From NCBI GenBank assembly GCA_033002965.1, contig JAURVB010013496.1, positions 62,001-126,000 on the forward strand: DNA of 64,000 nt, given 5' to 3'. Source of the stretch: Piper betle (taxonomy: Eukaryota > Streptophyta > Magnoliopsida > Piperales > Piperaceae). A program made the translations under genes and the position numbers. Positions 51,840 to 62,879 of the stretch are shown one piece after another (the first letter of the stretch is position 1; the number at the start of each line of letters is the position of its first letter). The notes beneath the pieces are model-generated. The model was not told the origin of the DNA. It ran no database searches and saw only the letters and a program-made list of their open reading frames with translations.

Positions 51840-54160
51840 TGTTGATTCTTATGAGATTCGAATTTCATAACTTCTACTATAATATCATATTTGCTTCTTA
51901 TGACTTCCAAATTTCATGACAGCCACAATACTATCATATTCATTTATTGCTTCTTGTGAGATTCGAATTTCATGTCTTCTATTATATTATCATATATGAA
52001 TTACTTCATTTGAAAATTTTACTTTAATTATTTGACTAAATGTGTCAAATTATTAAAGAGATGATTTAGGCACGTCAGTTTACAATTGGCCTTGATTATT
52101 ATAGCTAATATTGTAGTTAACTTAAGGCCGTACTGTATAGTGGGGTGGACTAATACATGCGCTAGACTGTTAGCTATGAACCAATTGTAAGAATTTTAGT
52201 GATAAAATTTTTTAAGGTGAGTGGATTCTAAAACCCCCAAATTTAGTCTCATATCCAATATATCTTGGGGTAAGATCTATTATATTGAGAGAGATGTGTT
52301 TATTGATCTTTAACTTAGTTGAGCATTATCGTAGAGATGAGTTAGGTATATCAATTTGCAATTGGGATGTGTAGTTACCGTTAGTATTATAACTGATCCT
52401 GTTAAGATTATATTTGATGGTGGGTTAGACTAAAGCGTGAGTTAAGCAACTAGCTGTTGGGCCCTTTATGGGCCCGTACCCAGCTCCGAAACTATTGTTT
52501 GACCCTTCGGGCCCCCAAAGGGGACTTTAAACAACCAAAGGAAACTCGCAATAGGTGTCACGGGCCTCTCTTAATCCAAAAAGTTAACTTAAGGGAATAA
52601 GGCTTTCCATTAGCCTATATACAAGTCGCCAACAACCTCTACGACCGATGTGGGACAAACCCAACAACTCCCCTTCACACATCGGGCGTGGCCCGAAACC
52701 ATCACCGTCTGACACACTCCCCTTAAATCAGACGACACCCACCTGACAAACTCCTCTTCAAATCATCAACTCTTCAAATCATCAAGTGGAAACCCATGAA
52801 GGAAACAACAATCGGTGTAGACAAACCCGGCTCGAACTGGGCTCTGATACCACTTGTTGGGCCCTTTGGGCCCGTACCCAAGCTCCGAAGCTACTGTTGG
52901 ACCCTTCGGGCCCCCCAAGGGACTTTAAACAACCAAAGGAAACTCGCAATAGGTGTCACGGGCCTCTCTTAATCCAAAAGTTAACTTAAGGAATAAGGCT
53001 TTCCCATTAGCCTATATACAAGTCGCCAACAACCTCTACGACCGATGTGGGACAAACCCAACACTAGCCACGAGCAAAGTAAAATGTGATCTAGGCTTTT
53101 AGCTACGAGCCATGTGTAAAAATTTTAAAGATGAAAATTTTCAAAGTGAGTGGATTGTAATAACTCTGAACTTAGTTCTAAATCCAATACCTTGTGGGAT
53201 AAAATGTAATATATTAGTGGGATGCGTCTATCGATCTTCAACTTGGTTAACTAATCTTTAAAAAATAATTTAGGCCTACTAATTTGTATTTGGATAGGGC
53301 CGTTAAATATTGTGTGCTTAAATCATCTTCTCAAAATATTTAATCCAATTTAAGAATTTATAATCCATTTTTATTAATATACATATCAATTTTTTTATTG
53401 AGTATTGTATATATACAAATTTTAAAGATCTTAGATTAATCTAATCAGCTTTGGACGAGGAAATAGTATCTAGGATTTTAAATTTTGGTACTTTAACTTC
53501 AAACAAAAAGAAGATCTAAAACATGGGATTAGTACTATAGGCACCTAGCAAGGTATAATTCTAATCTCAAGGACCAACACACATAAGTGGGAGAAGATGG
53601 TGAAGATAAGTTTTGTGCCTGAGTAAAAAACGAGACCAAGGAATTTTAGACAAGTTAGAGAGAAAGAAGGATTTGTGAGGTTAAAATTAACATCGTACGA
53701 AAAAAATGATGAAACACGATGGGAGAAAAAAATGATATTCTGCTATACTATATAGTAGATTTATTTATTGTTTCTTATGAGATTCAAATTTCATGCATTT
53801 CAATATTATCATATTTGAATTGCTTCACTTTAAAATTTGACTTTTAATGATTTGCCAAATGTAAAGTTATTGTGTGCTTAAATCGAAAAATAATTAATCC
53901 AATTTGAAAATTTATAATCCATTTTTATCAATATATTAAATCTTATTCTATTTAGTATTGTATATAGATACAGTTAATTTTAAAGATCTTACATTAATCT
54001 AATCGATTTTGGGACGAGTACATGTAATCTAGGATTTAAAATTTTGGCACTTCTGCTTCAAACAAAAAGAAGCCCTAAAACGTGGGATTAGTGCTGCCGG
54101 GCCCCTGGCTAAGGATGGCTCTAATCTTAGGGGCCAAACACCCACAAGTGGGAGAAGAGG
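51840..54160. repeat. Duplicated repeat block surrounding a TRIM
   Basis: The segments 51950-52055 and 53305-53600 are together homologous, in the same order, to 53769-53871 and 53871-54155. The left copy is interrupted by about 1.25 kb made of two related modules (about 52057-52330, and 52331-52454 plus 53069-53270), the second of which was hit by the TRIM. Extra short copies of the GAGATTCGAATTTCAT phrase lie at 51850-51985. The sequence is non-coding. Confidence 0.6.
52450..53068 (-). mobile_element. Complete TRIM retrotransposon (609 bp), CTAGC target duplication
   Basis: Two LTRs (52455-52666 and 52855-53063) flank a 188-bp interior, with CTAGC on both sides (52450-52454, 53064-53068). 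On the minus strand the LTR starts TGTTGGGTTTGTCCCACATC and ends GGGCCCAACA. Next to the right LTR the minus strand reads TGGTATCAGAGC (52841-52852 on the plus strand), the initiator-Met tRNA primer site. Next to the left LTR is GTGTGAAGGGGAGT, a polypurine tract. There is no coding capacity, as is normal for TRIMs, which depend on other elements for mobility. Confidence 0.95.
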
Positions 54161-54480
54161 GCAATTGGTCCCACCGAATTAGGGTTTATAGTCCTATAAT
54201 GACCATGGGACAACATCCCACGCCGGACATTGAGCCGCCACGTACAAGTGGGCCATGATGCCACCCGGGCCCACTGTTTGCAGTGGCCCGTCTGGCCCAC
54301 ATCCGCTCGGTCTTGGCGAGGAGTCGCCATCTTCGGAGGTTTGGTCGGCGATGGAGTGGGACCCACGTGGTTGACAGCGACAGTTGGGGAGACCATGTTT
54401 CTGTGTCAGAGCCAACCAACAGCCGGTCCCGGCCCATTCTGACAGCGGGCCCCGCTTTGGAATTCGCCGGCATCAGATTA
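54100..54480. promoter_or_regulatory. GC island with GGGCCC and GTGGGACCCAC motifs
   Basis: Words of the GGGCCC/TGGCCC class recur at about 54098, 54132, 54249, 54265, 54284, 54294, 54431 and 54448. The palindrome GTGGGACCCAC (54357-54367), a TCP-type site, is followed by GTGG. Overlapping frames on both strands are shadows of base composition. No gene is attached. Confidence 0.35.
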
Positions 54481-54539
54481 AAGACCTCAAGAACAAATAA
54501 ACAGCGTGGGATTAGCAGTAACTGGTGTTGGAGCTAGTA

Positions 54540-55560
54540 ATTAATAGTTGACACCTTACGTCATGGTGCACTTACAGATATTTTACTCTGTTAATTTTAA
54601 ATAAAATATTTTTTCATGATAAATTAACAATTGATTTGTGGAATATTAGATTATGGTTTTTATATAGCAAAAGTAATCGGGGAAGAATTTAGTTTTGGTC
54701 GTCTATGATTATATGTATATATGAACAACCGAAATTAATTCTACAATTTTTTAAAAATTTAATTGAGAAACTGAGGTTTTATGGATTGACGAAATAGGTA
54801 ACAACACTTCCTAAGGTCACAATAGTCTACCCTTTTTCTTTTTATGTATATTATGTTTATTTGTATAACACTTTTGTATTATACATAGATCTTTGAGGTT
54901 TACATGTATTTTAAATGGTTAAATAGCTCTCCTAAAAGACACATGGCACTAGGAAATATTAACATCTGTATATTGATTTTTAATTTGATCCTCGCCCTTA
55001 ACAAATTGATTACAAACAATGACTTTCTCAAGAAAAGCCAAAAATAATATTTACTTTCTCTTCTTAGCAAATAAATTTAAAACATTATCCTCAAATCGAC
55101 CGTTAATTTTAGTTTTGGCTCCAATATTATTACACTAGTGGTCACTAAGTATTCTCCACATTGCTAAAGGTAAAATGATTAGGAATTAAAATGCTCAAGG
55201 AGAATATTCAATATTTATATTACTCATCTAAACTAGGTGCTTTGATGGATTGTTAAAAAACCCAATCAAATATAAAAGCAAATATTAAGACAATTAATAT
55301 GAGAGAAACTGTAGTGAAGAGTACCCAAGGAATGAAACAGATACAAACATTTTCAATTTTTTATTGAAATATTTACAAGCTAAATCTATAAGCATGAAAT
55401 ATAAGCGCTTAAAAGTTCATTTACGCCAATTCGCATTCCTCCTTTTCTTCATTGTCAAAGAAGAAATGATTAATTTTCTTCTTCAAATCTTTCATTTTTT
55501 CTTCTTTTATTTATTATTGACTCAATGAACTTGAAGTAGTAACCATATATATGACAGTAG
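54540..55560. other. AT-rich upstream region of the NAC gene
   Basis: No gene is seen. This probably represents distal promoter sequence of the NAC gene starting near 55.6 kb. Confidence 0.4.
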
Positions 55561-55570
55561 CGAGGAAGGA

Positions 55571-55580
55571 TATATATAAA
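55571..55580 (+). promoter_or_regulatory. Probable TATA box of the NAC gene
   Basis: TATATATAAA is followed by a purine-rich start region and a pyrimidine-rich, microsatellite-containing leader. It implies a transcription start near 55605, 2.6 kb upstream of the NAC ATG, so the 5'UTR would have to be spliced. Confidence 0.4.
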
Positions 55581-55762
55581 AGAGAAGAGAACGGGGTACA
55601 GGGGAAGGAATTGAGTGGTTGGCCCGTTACCGTTGAGGGAATATCATCTCCACTGTCACCGAAGCAGCCAGCTCCTACCAGCCGGCGCTCCGGAGACGGT
55701 CTGCCGCCGTCCTTTTCAGTGACTGGTGGTGATCTTTGCGGTTGATAATCATCCCCACTACA

Positions 55763-55799
55763 TCACACACACACACACATACTCTCTCTCTCTCTCTCG
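55763..55799. repeat. Compound (CA)n(CT)n microsatellite
   Basis: A CA run of about 17 bases is followed by a CT run of about 18 bases, within the likely 5'UTR of the NAC gene. Confidence 0.9.
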
Positions 55800-56201
55800 A
55801 GGGCCTTGTGGGTGGCAGCTCTTTTTTGTGTGTGCATCAAAATCTTCCTTTCTTTCTGTGCCGGAAGCTTCGCCTGCAATCAATCAATTGGTAAGGGAAG
55901 TGATGTTGATGGAGATAGAGATGGGTGATAACAGGAGCCTCTCTGCTATTTAATCAAAACCAATCCTCCCTTCTTCATCTCTTTCAATACCCATTTGCCA
56001 TCTTGACACCTAGCTCTCGCCTCTTTCATTGATCCCCTCTCCTCTCTTAGGGCCGATTTTCATACACTTGCTAGGGGTCTGTCTTTCATGACTAGCTACG
56101 GCTTTCTTGTATATGTTTACTTTTCTAAGATATATATATATATATCATGTTTGTTGATGTTCATGGTTTTGATAGTGGTATTCTTTGTTGGTGATATGTA
56201 G

Positions 56202-56242
56202 GGAGAAGGCGAGGAAAGTTGGTGAAGTGAAGCTGATCCGAG
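56202..56242 (+). other. Possible internal 5'UTR exon of the NAC gene
   Basis: A 41-base purine-rich segment is bounded by TGTAG| and |GTATTAAT. A matching acceptor (GTTTCAG ending at 58157) lies 27 bases before the NAC ATG. This is suggestive only; transcript reads would decide. Confidence 0.25.
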
Positions 56243-58184
56243 GTATTAATCGATCTTTCAACATATCAGCTGTTGGTGTGAAGCTTTTTCTTTCTTCTTA
56301 CTGTGAGATATATCAGCATCCTCATCTTATATGATCAAAATATCATTACATGCTACGATCGATCGGTGCTCCTATTGGTTTTTTGTCTGGTCATCTTCGA
56401 ATTGGTATTTTCATTGCTAAAATCTTGTTTTCTTGTAGACAAAAGATCGTAGGGTACGAGATAGACAAAATGTTTTGCTTTATCAATCTGATCAGTTGAT
56501 CTTTTTGGTGCCTATCATCAAATAAAGATGATAGGGTATTTCTTTTTGAAAAAATATTTTGAGAAAATTAGGCGGTTAATAATATTTGTATAACTAATTA
56601 AAAGTCTGCAAGGTAACCGATCCGTACTTACATTGATATATATGAAGGATCTTTATATATATATATATATATATTAAGCAAGGAATAGTTGCTGAGAGGA
56701 GTACTTAATTAAAATTTTAATTATTATTCTTTCAATTAATTTCTAAGTACATATATATCTTTCTAATTGTACACTTCAATTTCCCCTAAAATCAATCATA
56801 TATTAGTTTTAGCAACATAAAATATCAAACAGTGTCATCTATAACATACAATGCCACACCTCCGTTTGATTTTGAGGCCCGAAAATACACTAACTAACAG
56901 TACTATTTGATAGGGAAAATGTGCCTCCCAGGTTTTTAGTGTAATTAAATTAATAAGTCTTCATAGATATATGACATCTTTATTTCCTCATAGTGACAAT
57001 GAGTCTGTTAGTTAATAGCTAACTAATAAGTAATGTTACAATGCATGTGCTTACCAAGTGGTCGGGTGACAAATATAATGATTGATGGTTGATATAGGAG
57101 GGTTCACTCTGTAACTTTCTTACTCATGGCTGTCTTGAGATAGCTAACATTAGTTGAAATAGAAGCACGCGCATAATATAATATACTTGAAGCATGGACT
57201 ACCGTTTTGATCAGATCAGTAGTAATTAGTGAAAATTAATCAATCAGTAATTAAATTCCATGTATTAATGTAGAGTAGCAGATGCATATATATTTACGGA
57301 CACTAATATAGGTTACTCGAAGCTTTGGAGACAATGTCTGGAGTACATAATTTGCTAGTTATGATGATGCTGGAGTGAAAGCTGACTTACATTAAAATTG
57401 TAATTCACAGTCATAAAATGCATTGTATTGTATGGACAATTACTATACAGAATTACAATTTTTGGTCTTTGAAGCCAAATTAAACCACTTTCATGTTTTA
57501 AGGAAAATGCTGTTTTATAATTTAATACTATGTGAATATTTTTTGTCTCTCAACAGGAAAGAAATTTCCATAAATTTCGTGGTTGATGGACCAATATCAA
57601 ATATGTATATGAACTTAATATAAGCGTTTTTTAAATAAAAAATTGACCATTTGGTTAGTTATTAGACGTATTGAATCATACGTATAATTTATAGAACAAA
57701 ACAATTTTTTTTGAGGTCAAAATTATTCTCTGATAGGACTCTTTCTTGTCCAGACCTGGTCAATCTCCATCCTTTAAAATTTCTTCTGGAGGCACCTAAA
57801 AAACGTAGACTTCCTACTTTTAGGGCTCCGGAATGAAATTCTAAAAGAAACATTAAAAAATGCAGTTTTTTTTAATTAAATCAAATTATAAATATGATTA
57901 TAACTATCATTTTTAGCAATTCCATATCTAGAAAGATGTGTGCGTAGTTATCACATGATAATCTTCATTTGTTCTTGTAATATGTTGATGTGCATGGCTA
58001 CGAATAAGCTCAGAACTGACTCAACTTAACCCGGATCGGCATTCCGAGATAACAGATGATCTAATACCTACGAAGTAGTTTAGTCTGGATTTTATTTTAG
58101 TTATGCTGCCTATAAATTAAGCAAGCTAATATAATTGAAACTTTTAATTAGTTTCAGGTTGGAAAGTCTTAATATATATAAAAG

Positions 58185-59978
58185 ATGAACATATCACAAG
58201 TTCCACCGGGTTTTAGGTTTCACCCGACCGATGAGGAACTTGTTGATTATTACTTGAGGAAAAAGGTGGCTTCCCGAAGGATTGATCTTGATGTCATCAA
58301 AGAGATTGACCTTTATAAGATTGAGCCTTGGGATCTGCAAGGTGAGGACACGACATGAAAATTTGTATTGCACTCCTCACGATCTCTTGATCATCTTTCT
58401 TTAAAATTCAACACTAACATTTTACTCTTTAGCAGAAAAATGCAGTATAGGAACAGATCAAGAACAAAATGAGTGGTACTTCTTTAGCCATAAGGACAAG
58501 AAATATCCCACCGGAACACGCACTAATAGAGCAACCACTGCTGGGTTTTGGAAGGCTACTGGAAGAGATAAGGCTATTTACTCCAAACACAATTTGATTG
58601 GAATGAGGAAGACATTGGTGTTTTACAAAGGTCGCGCTCCAAATGGGCAGAAATCAGATTGGATCATGCATGAGTATCGACTTGAAACTAGTGAAAGTGG
58701 CACCCCTCAGGCAAGCTAATTACCATTTAGCACTCTTTCATACAAGGCAATGATAATCACTCGTTATATATTCATGCAAGATTGTTAATTGTAAGTATTA
58801 CATTCCATTTTATTAGTTTGACATAGTTTAGAGTCACTTTGTGATCAATAATTACCTTTTTTGTATTATAAATCTTTTTTGTGCAAATTATGAGTACTTT
58901 TGAAATTAACGGGAAACGATGAACTTCAATATGGTTATCGTCATATACGTATTAAAGCACATTATTTGTTGCTTGTGACTGCATGGGTCATATCATTTTT
59001 TAGAACTGTATATTGAGTTGGCCATAGCTTATGTTTTTGATGAATCAAGATTTTATGTTGTAATTGAATGATCTTGTTTCATTTGCTGACATGATAATAT
59101 ATATACGACGTATATATTAGCTAGTACCTTTTACAAATACCCAGGTCAATTTAGAGCGCTAATAAAATGTCTATCATATATTTTTGTCTTCCTAATAAAC
59201 CCCAAAATCGTCCCATATTATAATTTTTATATTAACTTATTTAATTGGTGATTTCAGGAGGAAGGTTGGGTGGTATGCAGGGCGTTCAAAAAGCGACTGC
59301 CTGTAGTTCACAAAGTGAACGAGCATGGATCACCTTGTTGGTACGCCGATCAAGTTTCCTTCATGCCTGATATGGACTCCACAAAAAACAATTTCAATTC
59401 TTCAACCTCATAATATTGACGCTGTTTACACCCATTATAATCCTTCTTCCAATTCCTGTAAACAAGAACTCGAGACGCAAATCTACCAAATGCCCCATGA
59501 GCTTCTTCTCCATCTACCCCATTTAGAAAGCCCAAAATTTCCAACTTCCTCCAGCACCATTTGTAACTCCATCAGTGTTTTCAATGCTTCTTATGGCCAT
59601 CATGATAATAATGCTGGGGATAGGTCTTTCTTAGCTGGCACTTCTCTGGCTCCAGATGAACATGTACAGCAAGAGCACCAAACCCTGATGAACTCCATCT
59701 ATGAAGTTAACAATGACAACTTCTATGGCAGCAATAGTGAGCAAGTTGCCGATGATCAGGTGACCGATTGGAGGGTTCTTCACAAGTACGTTGCCTCTCA
59801 ACTTAGTCCTGGAGATGCTCCTAAAGAAACCTTTTACTCAGATGGAGCAAAAAGTAGTTCACAAGTAAGTATTGATCATTTCAACCTACTCATTCGACAT
59901 GATAAAGGGTTGACCATCTCGGATTATCCTGCACCAACCACGTCCAGCCCGGAAAGCCAAAGTGTTCTATGGAAGTGA
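58185..59978 (+). pseudogene. VND: VND4/5/6-like NAC transcription factor with a one-base frameshift
   Basis: The exons are 58185-58341, 58436-58710 and 59258 onward. The NAC domain is complete: [20 protein letters not shown] (residues 7-26), [20 protein letters not shown] (67-86), [10 protein letters not shown] (89-98), the [20 protein letters not shown] segment and EEGWVVCRAFKKR (145-157). The second intron uses a GC donor (CAG|GCAAGC at 58711). In exon 3 an A6 run (59383-59388) puts the frame out by one. Translation would end at TAA 59411-59413 after 195 residues. The shifted frame then continues to TGA at 59976-59978 with clade features: a CKQELE segment, LPHLESPKF, the WQ-type motif DWRVLHKYVASQL and an LWK end. 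Without the shift the length would be about 383. Family role: master switch for xylem vessel secondary walls and programmed death. The shift may be a real loss of the activation domain or a homopolymer error. Confidence 0.88.
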
Positions 59979-60050
59979 AGGTCACGACAAGGCTGCTCTC
60001 TCTATGTATATTCTACATGAATTGTCTCTCAATATATATACAGCGATAAG

Positions 60051-60147
60051 AAGAAGAGGAGGAAGAGGAAGAGGAAGAAGAAGAAGAAGAAGAGAGAAGA
60101 GAGAAGAAGAAGAAGAAGAAGAAGAAGAAGAAGAAGAGGAAGAGGAA
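60051..60147. repeat. (GAA)n/(GGA)n purine microsatellite
   Basis: About 97 bases are made of GAA and GGA triplets on the plus strand, in the 3'UTR of the NAC gene. The tract is uninterrupted purine except near its start. Confidence 0.95.
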
Positions 60148-60181
60148 TCTGGTGTTATATATAGTTCTGATTCTTGTACAG

Positions 60182-60187
60182 AATAAA
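60182..60187 (+). terminator. Possible polyadenylation signal of the NAC gene
   Basis: AATAAA lies about 205 bases after the distal stop codon of the NAC gene, followed by GT-rich sequence. This suits a 3' end near 60200-60230. Confidence 0.45.
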
Positions 60188-60201
60188 GAAACATGGCCGT
60201 G

Positions 60202-60253
60202 GTGTAATACCTGGTAATTCTGGGCAGGTTTGACATATTACGGGGTGTTACAC
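60202..60253. repeat. 17-bp imperfect inverted repeat (hairpin) after the NAC gene
   Basis: The arms 60202-60218 and 60237-60253 pair over 17 positions, with 14 Watson-Crick pairs, two G-U pairs and one mismatch, around an 18-nt loop. The inverse of the right arm, GTGTAACACCCCGTAAT, resembles the start of the TGTAACACCC LTRs at 35-45 kb, so it may be a tiny transposon relic. Confidence 0.6.
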
Positions 60254-60259
60254 ATGAAA

Positions 60260-62540
60260 TTATATATATCAATGATTGTAACATTAGGCAGTGCTACTTT
60301 GTTGAAGGTTGGAAAGCTGGTACAACTAGAGGTAGCTGCGTTGTATATGCAGGAGAGAACTACCAGTGTCATGGCTAATGGCCTTTTGCATGCATATGCA
60401 GTTGCGTGCATGGTCTGTTGCTCAACCAGCTATACATAGTTGCTATGCTGTCATATTGACTACTTGTGCCTAACTTATGAATGTTTGTGTGATAAATGAA
60501 TAAAGTCGTACTAGTTTGATTACACAGATTATAGGTAAATTGTGATTTGTTGTTTTAGTATCATCAAAGTATTGTTGCAACAAGTAATGTGATTATTATT
60601 TAATCTTCCTTCTCTATATGTTTGCATAGCTTTTTAACAAGTAGCAAAAAACGATAACTAGGCCAGAGCAATTAATCAAACTTGCAAATTAATACGCATG
60701 TTCAACCTTGAAATATAATTTATCACTTAGGTAGGTATACCATCAACATTTAGAAGTTTAAGATAAGGAAGAGTACGTATTTCTTGAGAAAGCTTCATGA
60801 TTCCAAACATAATTTGAGAAAGCCTGTGAGAAGGTAATTAATCAATAAACGAAAGTAGAAGGGAACCAATGTTACGGTATAAGCTAAACTTAACTAATAT
60901 TGTACTAATATATATTCATAGACACGAGTACTAATTAATCTCAGATTAATGCAGACTTCTTTAGATTGCTGAAGACTCGTACAATTGAAATATATAATCT
61001 GGTCCACTGAGAGATGAACATGTAATGGTTGCGACATCAGAAAGACATAATATGTTTGAAGATTGTATAATATAAAACTGACATTTAGACGCTGCTGGTG
61101 TATAATATACATAACCAAAAATTATATATGAAACTAAGTGTTTGTCATTATTCAGGTTATAACTGCTAAAATATGCCTAACAACTTGCTGATGGTGTACA
61201 TAAATAAAACTAACATATTAGACTCGATTGAACTCCATAAAGAGCAAGTGTAAATTCGGTGAAAGACTAAAAACATCTTCTTAGCACTAGAGCAAGTCAT
61301 GCAAATTATGGTAAATAAAGATATATTTCGCTGTTATGAGGACGTAATCTTCATTGTATGATCTTATCCTTAACAAAGGTCATGAATTTGTTAAGAAAAA
61401 GAACAAAGAACTTGTGCAATCCTTTGATGGATTCACCAAGTAAAGTTAATTTTGAGGCTACTTGTTCTACCATGCAAAACCGGCGCTAATAAAAAAACAA
61501 AATCTAAAAACGCAGACTCGGCTATCCTGCATGCTGCTGCAAACTTACATTCTCGTTTATAGACTGAACGCGTCAATCACCTCCAGAAAAGACACAAGGA
61601 TTAAGCAAGCTGTTCCCATGAAGTAAAAGGCTCTAAGTGATCTACTCTTTGACAAATGAAATGAACAAGGTGCAGGGAACAATATTAACTGCTTCTTGGA
61701 GGCGACCAGGTGTCGCCAATAGGTTTCCAAAAACTAGGGCTTTATCCACATATATGAAAGATTGAGCTAGCTAGCATGCACCTTCTTCCATATCTCTGTT
61801 CATATTTAAAGTGCTATTGGGATGTCAAGCAAAAGCATGCATCTGTAACTTGCAAGCATTGAAAGTTAGAAACGTACATTCCAAGGACAAACTCATTTGG
61901 CGTGGTGCCATTGACTCATTATACTGCTCCCCTTTTTGAGGATAGAGATTGACATAGATGGTTACAAGAGTTTGCACCTAGGAATCCGAAGCCGAAAGTT
62001 ACCAGGCTTTGGAAAGATCAATTAGGGTATCTCTGCAAATGGGAAGCTGATGGACCCCCAGTCTCCAGACCAATCGTTCTTATCATCTGAATAATTAGGT
62101 TTGCTAATGTTGTTTGCAATGGAAGATAACATCATTGAGTGTCATGTGAGATGAATCATACATTTCAAGTCAAGGCTTGTCCGACAAACTCATTAGATGT
62201 GTTAAGTCTCAATATCTTGCATTCTTACGAGCTCTACTTCTCAACTAGCATTGATGTTGTACTCATCACTACGATCTGGTTTTCTATACCGCATACCGTA
62301 TAAATCATCTCAAAAGTCGACGTACATTATTCATGAACATCGTAATGAAGTCATATGATTTTATACATATTGTTATACGCTTGGAAAGAGCCTTCTCTCC
62401 TTTTCCGAAGAAATGGGAATATGAAAAGACTTCCAACTATAAGGAAGCAATTGAGGGGTCTTGAATGTCTTCTCATTTTTAAAATCTGATTCTACTTAAT
62501 GCCAAATTGATCCAACTTGCTAGCCCTAAATATTTATGTT
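60260..62540. other. AT-rich intergenic region
   Basis: No gene or RNA is recognised. Only short frames without relatives are present. Confidence 0.5.
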
Positions 62541-62545
62541 ACACA

Positions 62546-62547
<2 letters not shown>

Positions 62548-62584
<37 letters not shown>
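62548..62584. repeat. (AT)n microsatellite
   Basis: An uninterrupted TA/AT run of about 37 bases. Confidence 0.95.
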
Positions 62585-62586
<2 letters not shown>

Positions 62587-62879
62587 TATATAATAAGAGG
62601 ACGATTTTTTACAAATATTAAATTAACCAGATATCAGCAAATGTAAACTTTTGATTGGTTAAATTGGTTCATTAAATATTTTAACGTATAATAAATATAT
62701 ATCATATATTAAACATCCAGTATATATCATATCTATTAACGTCTCCAAAATGTATATGAATATATAGAATTCTGAATATATATTCAAAAGATAAATTCAT
62801 AGTTAGAGTATATAAAATCATGGGTATGATCTCCATAATAATAAATATTCTTGAAATAAAATCAGATAAACACAAAACT

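Noticed and set aside
52834..52852. tRNA-like sequence in the TRIM
   Set aside because: It is the primer binding site complementary to initiator-Met tRNA, not a tRNA gene.
52455..53063. Cassandra-type TRIM carrying a 5S rRNA segment
   Set aside because: The LTRs contain no recognisable 5S rRNA promoter or body sequence.
54127..54473. Several overlapping frames of 70-95 residues in the GC island
   Set aside because: Present on both strands in multiple frames with no domain. Composition artefacts.
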